From Bacillota bacterium (GTDB lineage Bacteria > Bacillota > Thermosediminibacteria > Thermosediminibacterales > Thermosediminibacteraceae): a DNA stretch of 49,807 nt. Of the stretch, positions 15,179-23,963 are shown piece after piece. Position 1 is the stretch's first letter; each line of letters opens with the position of its first letter. The position numbers and the translations under genes were made by a program. The notes under the pieces were generated by a model that was given only the letters and a program-made list of their open reading frames with translations, searched no databases and had not been told where the DNA came from. Location of the stretch: contig QGUT01000001.1 in the NCBI GenBank assembly GCA_003242255.1, positions 1-49,807 of the forward strand. Reading direction: 5' to 3'.

Positions 15179-16816
15179 ATGGGGGTCAGATTGGATAAGG
15201 AACTGGTCAAGGTAGACCAGGTGGTCGGAGAAGATAAGGTCCAAACGGTGGTCGAAGGTTCGATAGTTCTCCCTTACGGCAAGCCCGACATAGAGCGGGT
15301 GCTGTCCGTCGAAGCAAAGGTCAATACGGAAAACCTGGAGATAAATGTGATAGACGACAAGGTGGTAATTGAAGGCGCCGTAGACGTGGCTGCCCTTTAC
15401 GTGGGCAAGGTCTCCGCCGAATCCCAGCCGGTTCACTTCGTAGAAGGGACCGTGGATTTCAGCGCGTTCGTAAAAATCCCTGGCGCCAGGAAGAACATGG
15501 ACGTAAGGGTCAAGGCCCGGGTTGAACACGTGCAGTTTTCCCACAAGGACGCAAGGCCCCGCGAAATCGAAGTCAGGATTATTGTGGAATTCTTCGTCAA
15601 AGTGACGAAGAGGGTGCAGCTGGAAATAGTGGTCGACGCCACAGGGCCGGCGGACCTCCAGGTCCTGAAAGAAAGCATCCGGGTGGATCACGTGGTAGGC
15701 GAAGGTAGGGCCCAAAAGATAGTAAAGGGCGAGGTGGAAGTCCCGCCCAAGAAGCCGGACATCCTGGAGATTTTGAAGGTGGAAGGCAAGGTCAGGACCA
15801 CCGAGACCAAGCTCCTCGATCACAAAGTCGTGATAGAAGGCGTGCTGGAACTTAACATCCTCTACGTGGGCGATGTAGGCAAGGGCATGCCCCAGCAGCC
15901 GGTGCACTTCATGGAGGCCGAAATACCCTTTACCGAATTCGTGGAGGTTCCGGATTGCAGGAAGGACATGTCCAAAACGGTAAAGGTGAACGTGGAGCAC
16001 ATAAGGGCCCGGAAAAAGGACGAGAGAAGCATCGCGGTGGAAGCGGTCCTGGACATAAGGGCGAAAGTGCTGGAGCCCAAGACCATAGATGTCGTGGAAG
16101 ACCTTTTCAGCCCATCGAAGGGCCTGGATGTGAAGAAGACCAGAATAAAGGTCGACAAAGTCATCGGCGAGGGCGAAAACCAGATAATCGTCAAGGAAGC
16201 CTTCAAAGTCCCCCTGGAAAAGCCGCCCATCCAGCAGGTCTTTAAGACGGAAGCTAAAGCCAAAGTCACGGAAGCCCGCATCATCGACGATAAGGTGGTA
16301 GTGGAGGGAATCCTTAAATTGGAAACCCTCTACGTGGCCGAAGCGCCGTACTGCTCGCCCCAGCAGCCGGTCCATTTCGTGGAACACGAGACGCCCTTTA
16401 CCATTTTTGTGGAAATACCCGGCGCCAGGGAAGACATGATGGTGGACTTCGAAGTCGAAGTTGAGCATGTATCTTCCAAAGTGGACCCCAACGATGCCCG
16501 CAGGTACGAAGTGAGGGTCGTGCTGAAACTGGTGGCCAAGGTCACCCGGATGGTGCAGCTGGACGTGGTCTTAGATGTGGAGGAAGCGGCCGAGGAAGAA
16601 AAGCCCGAGGAAAAGAAGGGAAAGGGAGAACACAAGGGAGGATACGAAGATCGGCCTTACATGACCATTTACGTGGTGCAAAAGGGCGACACTCTCTGGA
16701 TGATAGCGAAGCGCTACAACGTCACCCTGGACGCCCTGATAAAAGCCAACAACATTCAAAATCCGGACCTGATATATCCCGGCCAGAGGCTGATAATCCC
16801 GAGGAGAATGTATTGA
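15179..16816 (+). CDS. Triple SPOCS-domain, LysM spore morphogenesis protein (SipL-like)
   Basis: A 545-residue mother-cell protein. Three tandem SPOCS (DUF3794) repeats begin at about residues 8, 163 and 318, each with a VDxVxGE start, a KVVxEG strand and a conserved QPVHFxE segment followed by an FVxxPxxxxDM turn. An acidic Glu/Lys linker (about 470-492) leads to one LysM domain (YVVQKGDTLWMIAKRYNVTL...PGQRLIIP). This is the architecture of SipL of Clostridioides, which binds SpoIVA during coat assembly. ATG 15179 follows GGGAGGGG. A CATATATA sequence at 15126 could be a sporulation-sigma -10 element but is not convincing. Intrinsic terminator downstream. Confidence 0.88.
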   Translation: MGVRLDKELVKVDQVVGEDKVQTVVEGSIVLPYGKPDIERVLSVEAKVNTENLEINVIDDKVVIEGAVDVAALYVGKVSAESQPVHFVEGTVDFSAFVKIPGARKNMDVRVKARVEHVQFSHKDARPREIEVRIIVEFFVKVTKRVQLEIVVDATGPADLQVLKESIRVDHVVGEGRAQKIVKGEVEVPPKKPDILEILKVEGKVRTTETKLLDHKVVIEGVLELNILYVGDVGKGMPQQPVHFMEAEIPFTEFVEVPDCRKDMSKTVKVNVEHIRARKKDERSIAVEAVLDIRAKVLEPKTIDVVEDLFSPSKGLDVKKTRIKVDKVIGEGENQIIVKEAFKVPLEKPPIQQVFKTEAKAKVTEARIIDDKVVVEGILKLETLYVAEAPYCSPQQPVHFVEHETPFTIFVEIPGAREDMMVDFEVEVEHVSSKVDPNDARRYEVRVVLKLVAKVTRMVQLDVVLDVEEAAEEEKPEEKKGKGEHKGGYEDRPYMTIYVVQKGDTLWMIAKRYNVTLDALIKANNIQNPDLIYPGQRLIIPRRMY

Positions 16817-16818
16817 TG

Positions 16819-16848
16819 ATTCCCGCATTTTTGCGGGAATTTTATTAT
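16819..16848 (+). terminator. Terminator after the SPOCS/LysM gene
   Basis: ATTCCCGCA (16819-16827) and TGCGGGAAT (16832-16840) form a perfect 9-base stem around four T, followed by TTTATTATTG. Confidence 0.85.
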
Positions 16849-16886
16849 TGTGTTTTTCAGGGAAAAATAACCCTGAGGTGATTTTT

Positions 16887-17711
16887 TTGGGGGAAAAAGT
16901 CAGGGGATATTTGATGATCATAGGAGGGGCCGAAGACCGGCAGCGAGACAAAAAAATACTCAAAGAGTTTGTTAAAATTTCGGGGGGTGATCGGGCTAAA
17001 GTCACGGTGATTACGGTGGCCTCCAAGGACCCCGAAGAAGCGGGAGAAATGTACGTAGAAATATTTTCCAGTATGGGAGTCGGGCGGGTGGAAGCCCTCG
17101 ACATAAAAAGCAGGAGAGATGCCAACAAAGATGCGGTGGCAGAGCGCATCGCGGCATCTACCGGGATCTTCTTTACGGGGGGAGACCAGCTTCGCATCAC
17201 CAGCATTATCGGCGGCACCAGGGCCCACCGGGCTCTGGAGAAGGCCTACCGGCAGGGGGTGATCATTGCGGGAACCAGTGCCGGGGCTGCGGCCATGAGC
17301 GATACCATGATAATAGGAGGAGCGGGGGATGAGGCCCCGAAGGGGAACACCGTCAGCATGGCTCCGGGCCTGGGGCTGCTGGAAGAGGTGGTGATCGACC
17401 AGCACTTCGCCCAGAGGGGGAGATTATCCCGGCTTTTGCTGGCGGTGGCACAAAACCCTTACATTCTGGGAGTGGGCATCGATGAAGACACGGCCATAGT
17501 GGTCCGCCCCGACGGAAAATTTCGGGTCACGGGTTCTAATACGGTGACCGTGCTGGATGGGAGCCGGGTAAGCTACACGAACGTGTCGGAACTGAAGCCC
17601 GGCGAACCCCTTGCGATGTGCGAGGCCGTGATCCACGTGCTGTCTCCCGGATTGGGATTTGACATGAAGGCGCGGAAACCCCTCATGAATATACCTTGGA
17701 GAAATGGATAG
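16887..17711 (+). CDS. cphB: Cyanophycinase
   Basis: A 274-residue serine peptidase of family S51 that cuts the storage polymer cyanophycin (poly-Asp with Arg side chains) into beta-Asp-Arg dipeptides. Family signatures: LMIIGGAEDR at the N-terminus, FFTGGDQLRI (about residues 92-101), the nucleophile Ser in IIAGTSAGAAAMS (about 127-139) and VIDQHFAQRGRLSRLL. The likely start is TTG 16887, 6 bases after GAGGTG; upstream codons would read through that site. It lies 45 bases before cphA, forming a synthesis-and-breakdown pair. Confidence 0.93.
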   Translation: MGEKVRGYLMIIGGAEDRQRDKKILKEFVKISGGDRAKVTVITVASKDPEEAGEMYVEIFSSMGVGRVEALDIKSRRDANKDAVAERIAASTGIFFTGGDQLRITSIIGGTRAHRALEKAYRQGVIIAGTSAGAAAMSDTMIIGGAGDEAPKGNTVSMAPGLGLLEEVVIDQHFAQRGRLSRLLLAVAQNPYILGVGIDEDTAIVVRPDGKFRVTGSNTVTVLDGSRVSYTNVSELKPGEPLAMCEAVIHVLSPGLGFDMKARKPLMNIPWRNG

Positions 17712-17756
17712 TATATTTAGAGAGTTGGCTGTAAGTTTTAGCGAGGAGGAAAATGA

Positions 17757-20384
17757 ATGAAGATAGCGGACATACGGGCCTTGGAAGGGCCCAATATTTA
17801 CAGCCCTAGACCGGTAGTGAGGATGCTGTTAGACGTAGAAAATCTGGACGACGTTTCCACCAGAGACCTCAAAGGATTTAAAGAGAGGCTTCTTGAAAAG
17901 CTGCCCGGCCTTTCCCAGCACCACTGCTGTTTCGACAGGCCCGGCGGTTTTCTGATAAGGCTGGAGGAAGGGACGTACCTTCCCCACGTCATAGAGCACG
18001 TGGCCCTGGAACTTTTAAACCTCCTGGGCCAGGACGTGAAATTCGGCAAGGCCCGGCGGTGGGAAGGGACCGTTTACAGCATAGTGTACCGCTACGAGAA
18101 AAAATATGCGGCCCTGGAGGCGGGGAAACTGGCCGTGCAGCTGGTGGAAGACCTGATAGCCGGAAGGGATGTGGATCTGAAGGCAGAGCTTTCGAGGATA
18201 GAAGGCTACTCGGCGAGGATGGAATTGGGGCCGAGCACCTCGGCCATAGAAAAGGAAGCCAGAGAGCGCGGCATCCCGGTGAACAGGATCGGCGACGGAA
18301 GCCTCCTCGTCCTGGGATACGGCGCCTTCCAAAGGAGGGTGGAGGCCACCCTCACCGACCGGACCAGCGCGGTGGCGGTGGACGTAGCCTGCGATAAGAT
18401 CCTGACCAAAAAGATGCTCTCGCTGGCGGGCATTCCCGTTCCGGAAGGGCTTCCGGCACGCACCGAGGACGAAGCGGTGAAGGCCGCCGAAGCAATCGGC
18501 TACCCGGTGGTGGTCAAACCCGTGGACGGCAATCAGGGCCAGGGCGTGAACCTGAATTTGAAGGACGAAAAGGAGGTGAGGGAGGCCTTCCGCATAGCGT
18601 CCGAGTACAGGCCCCGAGTGCTGGTGGAAAAATACATCCAGGGCAGGCATTACCGACTGCTGGTAGTGGGCGGGAAATTCGTCTGTGCAGCTGAGAGGAT
18701 ACCGGCCCACGTGGTGGGAGACGGCGTCCATACAGTGAGGGAACTGATCGAGAAGGCCAACCGGGACCCCAGGAGGGGCGAAGGGCACGAGAAACCCCTC
18801 ACCCAGATAAAAATTGATTTGGTGGTGCTGCAGGTCCTGTCAAAGCAAAGCCTTACCCTGGATTCCGTGCCCGATCGGGGGCAGGTCGTCTTTCTCAGGG
18901 AGAACTGCAACCTCAGCACCGGCGGCACGGCCCGGGACGTGACGGACCTGGTGTGCCCAGAGAACAAAGCCTTGGTCGAGAGAGCGGCGGCCATGGTGGG
19001 ACTGGATGTGGCCGGGATAGATGTGACTACCGAGGATATATCGGTGCCCATAGAAAAGAGCGGCGGGGCGGTGATCGAAGTGAACGCCTCGCCGGGAATC
19101 CGGATGCACCTTTATCCTTCCGAAGGGGAGCCCAGGCCTGCGGCGAAGGCCATAGTAGACATGCTCTTCCCGGGGCCGTTGCCAAAATTTCCTCTGGTTG
19201 CGGTCACCGGCAGCAACGGGAAGACCACCACCGTCCGGATGATAGCCGGCATTCTGGCCCAGCAGGGCTTAAAAGTGGGCATGACCTGCACCGACGGAAT
19301 ATACATCGGAGAAAATTGCATAAAGAAGGGCGACTGCAGCGGGCCGGAGAGCGCCAGGACGGTGCTTCTGGACCCATCAGTCCAGGCAGCGGTCCTGGAA
19401 ATCGCGAGAGGCGGCCTGATACGCGGCGGACTCGCGTACGAAAAAGCGGACGTGGGCATTATCACCAACATAACCGGCGACCATCTGGGGCAGGACGGAG
19501 TTCATACCCTGGAAGACCTGGTATTTGTAAAGTCCCTGGTGGCAGAGCAGGTAAAACCGGAAGGTTACGCGGTGCTCAATGCCGACGACCCCGCATCGGT
19601 GGAGGTGAGAAAGAGGCTAAAAGGCAACGTGATCTTTTTCAGCCTCGAGGAGGACAATCTGGTGCTCAGAAAACACCTGGGCGAAGGGGGAAGGGGAGTC
19701 TACGTAAAGGACGGTTTCATCGTCCTTCACTCCGAAAGGGAAACGGTCCCCCTGATGAAGGTGGCCGACATACCGGCCACGGTGGGCGGCAAGGCGAAGC
19801 ACAACGTCCAGAACGCCCTGGCGGCGGTTGCCGCCGGTTGGGCCCTGGAAGTGCCACCTGATACTATAAAGAAAGCCCTCATGGCTTTTAAATGCGACGA
19901 AAGCAACAATCCCGGGCGCCTGAATGTTATAGACGGCGGACAAGTGAGGATCATCCTCGACTACGGCCACAATCCAGCGGCCCTGGAAGCGGTCATAGCC
20001 ACCGCCAAGGCTATGAACCCGGCCCGCATGATCGGGGTCATAGCGAGCCCCGGGGACCGGATGGACGAGGCCATAGTTATGCTGGGACAGGTGGCGGGCC
20101 GGGGCTTTCAGCGTTTGATAATAAAAGAAGATGAGGACCTGCGGGGGCGGAAGCGCGGCGAGGTGGCATCTCTGCTCCTTGAGGGGGCCTTGAAAGCTGG
20201 ATTGAAAAAAGACCAGATTGATGTTATTTTAAAAGAGGACGAGGCCATAGCTTTCGCCATCGAAAACGCCAGGGAAGGCGACCTGGTGGTCATCTTTTAC
20301 GAAAATTACGAGTCCGCCTTAAAAGCCATAAAAGAAGCCCTAAAAGGCCGCGCAGAAAGTCCGGCTGTGGCAGGCATAGTGTGA
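17757..20384 (+). CDS. cphA: Cyanophycin synthetase
   Basis: An 875-residue enzyme that builds cyanophycin by alternate ATP-driven addition of Asp and Arg. It has the three usual parts: an N-terminal domain (about 1-160), an ATP-grasp domain (about 200-475, with YPVVVKPVDGNQGQGV and VIEVNASPGIRMH) and a C-terminal Mur ligase-like domain (about 480-865) with the P-loop VAVTGSNGKTTTVRM at 481-495, ITNITGDHLG and LDYGHNPAAL. Length and motifs are complete, so it should be active. ATG 17757 has GGAGGA 6 bases upstream. Together with cphB it implies nitrogen storage as granules, perhaps during sporulation as reported for some clostridia. Confidence 0.96.
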   Translation: MKIADIRALEGPNIYSPRPVVRMLLDVENLDDVSTRDLKGFKERLLEKLPGLSQHHCCFDRPGGFLIRLEEGTYLPHVIEHVALELLNLLGQDVKFGKARRWEGTVYSIVYRYEKKYAALEAGKLAVQLVEDLIAGRDVDLKAELSRIEGYSARMELGPSTSAIEKEARERGIPVNRIGDGSLLVLGYGAFQRRVEATLTDRTSAVAVDVACDKILTKKMLSLAGIPVPEGLPARTEDEAVKAAEAIGYPVVVKPVDGNQGQGVNLNLKDEKEVREAFRIASEYRPRVLVEKYIQGRHYRLLVVGGKFVCAAERIPAHVVGDGVHTVRELIEKANRDPRRGEGHEKPLTQIKIDLVVLQVLSKQSLTLDSVPDRGQVVFLRENCNLSTGGTARDVTDLVCPENKALVERAAAMVGLDVAGIDVTTEDISVPIEKSGGAVIEVNASPGIRMHLYPSEGEPRPAAKAIVDMLFPGPLPKFPLVAVTGSNGKTTTVRMIAGILAQQGLKVGMTCTDGIYIGENCIKKGDCSGPESARTVLLDPSVQAAVLEIARGGLIRGGLAYEKADVGIITNITGDHLGQDGVHTLEDLVFVKSLVAEQVKPEGYAVLNADDPASVEVRKRLKGNVIFFSLEEDNLVLRKHLGEGGRGVYVKDGFIVLHSERETVPLMKVADIPATVGGKAKHNVQNALAAVAAGWALEVPPDTIKKALMAFKCDESNNPGRLNVIDGGQVRIILDYGHNPAALEAVIATAKAMNPARMIGVIASPGDRMDEAIVMLGQVAGRGFQRLIIKEDEDLRGRKRGEVASLLLEGALKAGLKKDQIDVILKEDEAIAFAIENAREGDLVVIFYENYESALKAIKEALKGRAESPAVAGIV

Positions 20385-20464
20385 TTTTTTTTTAGAAAGA
20401 GCAGGATTTTGTTTTTTTTTCCTGAAATATATAATAGAGTTTTTGCAAAAGTGGGGGAGAGGAT

Positions 20465-21319
20465 TTGCACACCGTTGAACTGGAGGCAAAGGCCAAGATA
20501 AATCTGACCTTGGATGTGCTCTACAAGAGGCCCGACGGTTACCACCAGGTGGAAATGATAATGCAGGAAATCTCCTTGAAGGACCGGCTGACAATTTCCC
20601 TTCTGCCCCAGAAGGATATAAGGATAGCGAGCAATTCGGATGCCATCCCTAACGGCGAGGAGAATCTGGCCTTCAAAGCCGCCAAACTCATTATAGACGA
20701 ATTTGACCTGGATGCGGGGGTTGAAATAAAAATCTTTAAGGAAATTCCGGTGGCTGCGGGGCTCGCCGGAGGAAGTGCCGATGCGGCGGCAGTTTTAAAA
20801 GGCATGAACGAGCTTTTTGATTTAGGCCTGAGCACTCAGGAACTCATGCGGTTGGGAGAAAGGCTGGGAGCTGATGTGCCGTTTTGCGTGATGGGAGGTA
20901 CGGCCCTTGCCCGGGGAAAGGGGGAAGAGCTCACCCCCCTCCCTCCCGTACCGAAGGCCAACCTGGTCCTGATCAAGCCCCCCTATACGGTGTCCACCAG
21001 AGAGGTGTACAGCAGGTTGAAGGTCGATTATATCAGGAAAAGACCCGATACCCGGGCCGTAATAGACAGCATAAAAAAAGGAGACCTGGAGGGAATATCC
21101 CGGGGGCTGTGCAACGTGCTGGAGGAGGTCACCTTTGAAAAACATCCGGAACTGGAAGGATATAAGGAGATGCTGAAAGGGCAGGGGGCCTTCGGCAGTT
21201 TGATGTCAGGTAGCGGCCCTGCTGTATACGGTATTTTTGAAGCAAGAAAAGATGCCGAAAGAGCGATCGAATCGATGTCGCTGCCGGGGTGCAGAGTCTT
21301 AATTTCATGCATGGGCTAG
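20465..21319 (+). CDS. ispE: 4-diphosphocytidyl-2-C-methyl-D-erythritol kinase
   Basis: A GHMP kinase of the non-mevalonate isoprenoid pathway: phosphorylates CDP-methylerythritol at the 2-OH. AKINLTLDVLYKRPDGYH (residues 8-25) is the substrate region, IPVAAGLAGGSADAAAVL (about 93-110) the ATP-binding GHMP motif, and GSGPAVYGIF the C-terminal motif. Length 284 is normal. The TTG start at 20465 follows GGGGGAGAGG. A TATAAT at 20430-20435 may be its -10 element, with no good -35. ispE preceding purR and spoVG is the Bacillus order. Confidence 0.96.
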   Translation: MHTVELEAKAKINLTLDVLYKRPDGYHQVEMIMQEISLKDRLTISLLPQKDIRIASNSDAIPNGEENLAFKAAKLIIDEFDLDAGVEIKIFKEIPVAAGLAGGSADAAAVLKGMNELFDLGLSTQELMRLGERLGADVPFCVMGGTALARGKGEELTPLPPVPKANLVLIKPPYTVSTREVYSRLKVDYIRKRPDTRAVIDSIKKGDLEGISRGLCNVLEEVTFEKHPELEGYKEMLKGQGAFGSLMSGSGPAVYGIFEARKDAERAIESMSLPGCRVLISCMG

Positions 21320-21329
21320 GAGGGGGAAA

Positions 21330-22031
21330 ATGGTGGGAAAGTTCAAGTCCATCAGGCTTGACAATTACAAACCCCTGAGAGAAATCGTGTTCGAAGTGCT
21401 GAGGCAGGCCATAATCTCAGGGGATTTGAAACCCGGGGAGAGGCTGATGGAAGTGCAGCTCGCCGAGGAAATGGGCGTTTCCAGAACTCCCGTGAGGGAA
21501 GCCATACGCAAACTGGAGCTGGAAGGCCTGGTGGTGATGATCCCGAGGAAGGGTGCGTACGTGGCGGGCCTGTCCTTAAAAGATGCCGCCGATGTGTTCG
21601 AAATAAGGCAGGCTCTGGAAGGCCTGGCAGCAGCCCTGGCTGCTGAGCGCATAACCGAGGAAGAAATAGATAGTTTGGAAAAAGTGCTGCTGGAGATCAA
21701 CGAGGCAGCGGAAAAGGGCGACGTGGAAACGGTTATAAAAAAGGACATGGAGTTTCACCAGATACTGTTCAAAGCCACCCGCAACGACCGGCTGGTGCAG
21801 ATAATAAATAACCTGAAGGAACAGATAGACCGCTTTAGAGTCCAGTCCTTTGCCAACAAGGCGAGGATAAAGAACCTCATGCAGGAGCACAAAAAGATAG
21901 TGGAAGCCATAACCGACAGGAACGTGGAGCTGGCCCAAAAATTAGCGGAAGAGCACATAGAAAAAGTGGAAAACAACGTGATGAACATATTGAGAAAGCA
22001 GATGAATATGGAGGATGAAATGCCATGCTGA
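21330..22031 (+). CDS. GntR-family regulator, FCD (FadR) subgroup
   Basis: A 233-residue one-component regulator. An N-terminal winged helix (about residues 10-75; LREIVFEVLRQAIISGDLKP, RLMEVQLAEEMGVSRTPVRE) is followed by an all-helical FCD ligand-binding domain (about 85-225) with DVFEIRQALEGLAA, the metal-ligand Asp and His in KDMEFHQILFKA, and EHKKIVEAI plus AEEHIEKV. Such proteins sense small organic acids with a bound metal. The ligand is unknown. ATG 21330 follows AGGAGGGGG, 11 bases after ispE. The end overlaps the next gene by 7 bases. Confidence 0.9.
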   Translation: MVGKFKSIRLDNYKPLREIVFEVLRQAIISGDLKPGERLMEVQLAEEMGVSRTPVREAIRKLELEGLVVMIPRKGAYVAGLSLKDAADVFEIRQALEGLAAALAAERITEEEIDSLEKVLLEINEAAEKGDVETVIKKDMEFHQILFKATRNDRLVQIINNLKEQIDRFRVQSFANKARIKNLMQEHKKIVEAITDRNVELAQKLAEEHIEKVENNVMNILRKQMNMEDEMPC

Positions 22032-22762
22032 AGGCCTTTATCCTGGCCGGAAGCGGGAAGAGCGATCCCAAGGCCTTGATAAAAATCAACGGGCGCGAAA
22101 TGATTCTGTACGTCCTGGATGCCTTAAAAAGGCTGGACTACATAGAAAAAATCGCAGTGGTAGGCCCCGGAGAAAAGCTGAGTCCACTGCTTAAAGATTC
22201 CGGCGTCCTCGTTGTGGAACAAGGGCCCGAACTTATAGATAACGTCATGAGAGGCCTGGAGTGTTTTTCCGATGAAGACGAAGTCCTGATTCTCACTTCC
22301 GATATTCCGATGATAACTCCGGAAGCCCTCGACGACTTTGTCAAAAGGGCGAAGGAATTGAACGCCGAGTTCGCGTATCCCATAATTCCGAAAGAAGACA
22401 CGGAGAAAAAATACCCGGGGGTGAAGAGGACTTACGTCAAGGTAAAAGAAGGGACCTTTACCGGCGGCAATGCGGTTTTGGTGAAAGTCGGCAGTGCCAA
22501 AAGGTGCCTCGGCAAAGCTAAGGAAATCTTCCTTTACAGGAAGAGCCCGCTGAAATTGGCCGCCATTTTGGGAGTTCCAATAGTGCTGAAATTATTGCTG
22601 GGGCTGGTCACTATCTCCGAAGTTGAAAAAAGGGTTTACGAACTCTTTGGCATAAAGGCCCGGGCAGTAATTAGCAGGTTCCCCGAGATAGGCAGCGATG
22701 TCGATAAGGAGAGCGACCTGGAGTTGGCCCGGAGAGTACTGGCGCGGGAGGATGTTCCATGA
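22025..22762 (+). CDS. MobA-like nucleotidyltransferase of unknown substrate
   Basis: A 245-residue protein with a GT-A/nucleotidyltransferase fold like MobA or IspD. The nucleotide loop is FILAGSGKSDPKALIKINGR (residues 5-24), slightly degenerate against LAGGxxxRxxxPK, and the metal-binding acidic strand is VLILTSDIPMITPEAL (about 88-103), with FTGGNAVLV further on. The sugar or cofactor substrate is not evident. It overlaps the GntR gene by 7 bases and purR by ATGA, so it is tightly coupled to both. The Lys in place of Arg in the loop may mark a distinct subfamily. Confidence 0.75.
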   Translation: MLKAFILAGSGKSDPKALIKINGREMILYVLDALKRLDYIEKIAVVGPGEKLSPLLKDSGVLVVEQGPELIDNVMRGLECFSDEDEVLILTSDIPMITPEALDDFVKRAKELNAEFAYPIIPKEDTEKKYPGVKRTYVKVKEGTFTGGNAVLVKVGSAKRCLGKAKEIFLYRKSPLKLAAILGVPIVLKLLLGLVTISEVEKRVYELFGIKARAVISRFPEIGSDVDKESDLELARRVLAREDVP

Positions 22763-23574
22763 GGCGGAGCAAGAGGCTGGTGCTTTTATCCAAATTCTTG
22801 AGCGATAACCCCAACCGCATCTTTACGCTGAAGTTCTTCGGCGAAAAATACGATGCGGCCAAATCTTCGATAAGCGAAGATTTAAACATAATCAAGGATG
22901 CCTTTTTAGAAGGCGGGGAAGGCGTGCTGGAGACCATCCCCGGTGCCGCCGGGGGCGTCAGATTTCGCATCAAAAGGCCTCCAGAGGAGATCGAAAATTT
23001 TCTGTCCGAACTGTGCGACCTTTTATCCGACCGGTCAAGGATAATACCCGGTGGATACCTTTACACGACGGACATAATATTTTCGCCCGAGTATGCTAGC
23101 AGGATAGGCGAGATCTTCGCCCAAATTTTTGTGGAAAAAGAGCCCACCTGCGTCCTTACCGTGGAGACGAAGGGCATTCCACTGGCACTGATGACCGCCA
23201 AGGCCCTGGGGGTGCCCCTGGCGGTGGCGAGGAGAGACAACCGGGTCACCGAAGGCCCTTCGGTGAATATCAGCTACGTCTCCGGGTCCAGCCAGAGGAT
23301 TCAGAATATGGCCCTGCCCACCCGGGCCCTGTCGAAAAATGCCAGGGTGCTGATCGTCGACGACTTCATGAAAGGCGGGGGCACGGCGCGGGGCATGATA
23401 GAGCTGGTGAGGCAGTTCGGCGCAGAAGTAGTGGGAGTGGCGGTATTGATGGGCACGGCTCTGCCGGAGGAAAAGCTGGTCAAAAACTATGTGTCGCTCA
23501 TAGTTCTGGAAAAAATCGACCCCGAACAGGGCATAATAAGGTTGAAACCCATCGAATTGGCGGTAAAAAACTGA
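22759..23574 (+). CDS. purR: Purine operon repressor
   Basis: A 271-residue PRPP-sensing regulator of purine genes, as in Bacillus. An N-terminal winged helix (about 1-73; FLSDNPNRIFTLKFFGEKYD) is joined to a type I phosphoribosyltransferase-like domain with the PRPP motif VLIVDDFMKGGGTARGM (about 198-214). The catalytic loop of true transferases is absent in this family; it binds PRPP as effector. The start ATG 22759 overlaps the previous stop (ATGA). prs, which makes PRPP, lies downstream. Confidence 0.96.
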   Translation: MRRSKRLVLLSKFLSDNPNRIFTLKFFGEKYDAAKSSISEDLNIIKDAFLEGGEGVLETIPGAAGGVRFRIKRPPEEIENFLSELCDLLSDRSRIIPGGYLYTTDIIFSPEYASRIGEIFAQIFVEKEPTCVLTVETKGIPLALMTAKALGVPLAVARRDNRVTEGPSVNISYVSGSSQRIQNMALPTRALSKNARVLIVDDFMKGGGTARGMIELVRQFGAEVVGVAVLMGTALPEEKLVKNYVSLIVLEKIDPEQGIIRLKPIELAVKN

Positions 23575-23591
23575 TAAGGGGAGGCATGGCC

Positions 23592-23852
23592 TTGGAGGTT
23601 ACAGACGTCCGCATAAGGAAAGTGGAAAACGAGGGCAGGATGAAGGCCTTAGTTTCGGTGACGTTCGACAACGAGTTTGTGGTCCACGATATAAGGATCA
23701 TAGAAGGGGACCAAGGCCTTTTCATCGCCATGCCCAGCCGCAAAACTTCAAGCGGCCGTTTCAAGGATGTGGCCCATCCTATAAACAGCGCCTCGAGGGA
23801 GAAGATAGAAAGGGCCGTGTTGGAACAATACGAAAAAGCGAGTGAAGGATAA
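23592..23852 (+). CDS. spoVG: SpoVG regulator
   Basis: An 86-residue nucleic-acid-binding regulator conserved in Firmicutes, linked to asymmetric division and capsule/virulence control elsewhere. EVTDVRIRKVENEGRMKALV, the FVVHDIRIIEG strand, LFIAMPSRKTSSGRFKD and AHPINS are nearly invariant. The start is placed at TTG 23592, giving the canonical MEVTDVR N-terminus with GGAGG 7 bases upstream; ATG 23586 is only one base from that site and would add two residues. Ends at a perfect 11-base terminator. Confidence 0.95.
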   Translation: MEVTDVRIRKVENEGRMKALVSVTFDNEFVVHDIRIIEGDQGLFIAMPSRKTSSGRFKDVAHPINSASREKIERAVLEQYEKASEG

Positions 23853-23886
23853 TATAGGACAGTTTTTGTCCTATATTTTCTTTTTG
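23851..23886 (+). terminator. Terminator after spoVG
   Basis: AATATAGGACA (23851-23861) pairs perfectly with TGTCCTATATT (23867-23877) around GTTTT, followed by TTCTTTTT. The stem overlaps the last stop-codon bases. Confidence 0.9.
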
Positions 23887-23963
23887 AAAGAAGGGATTTT
23901 CAAGTCAAATGTCGAAGTATGAAAAAGTTTTGGCTCTGGAATGACGATATGGGGGGAAATGTT

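Noticed and set aside
15134..16468. A long open frame of over 440 codons antisense to the SPOCS/LysM gene
   Set aside because: It is a composition effect of the G+C-rich third positions and repeats; the + strand protein has three clear SPOCS domains and a LysM domain.
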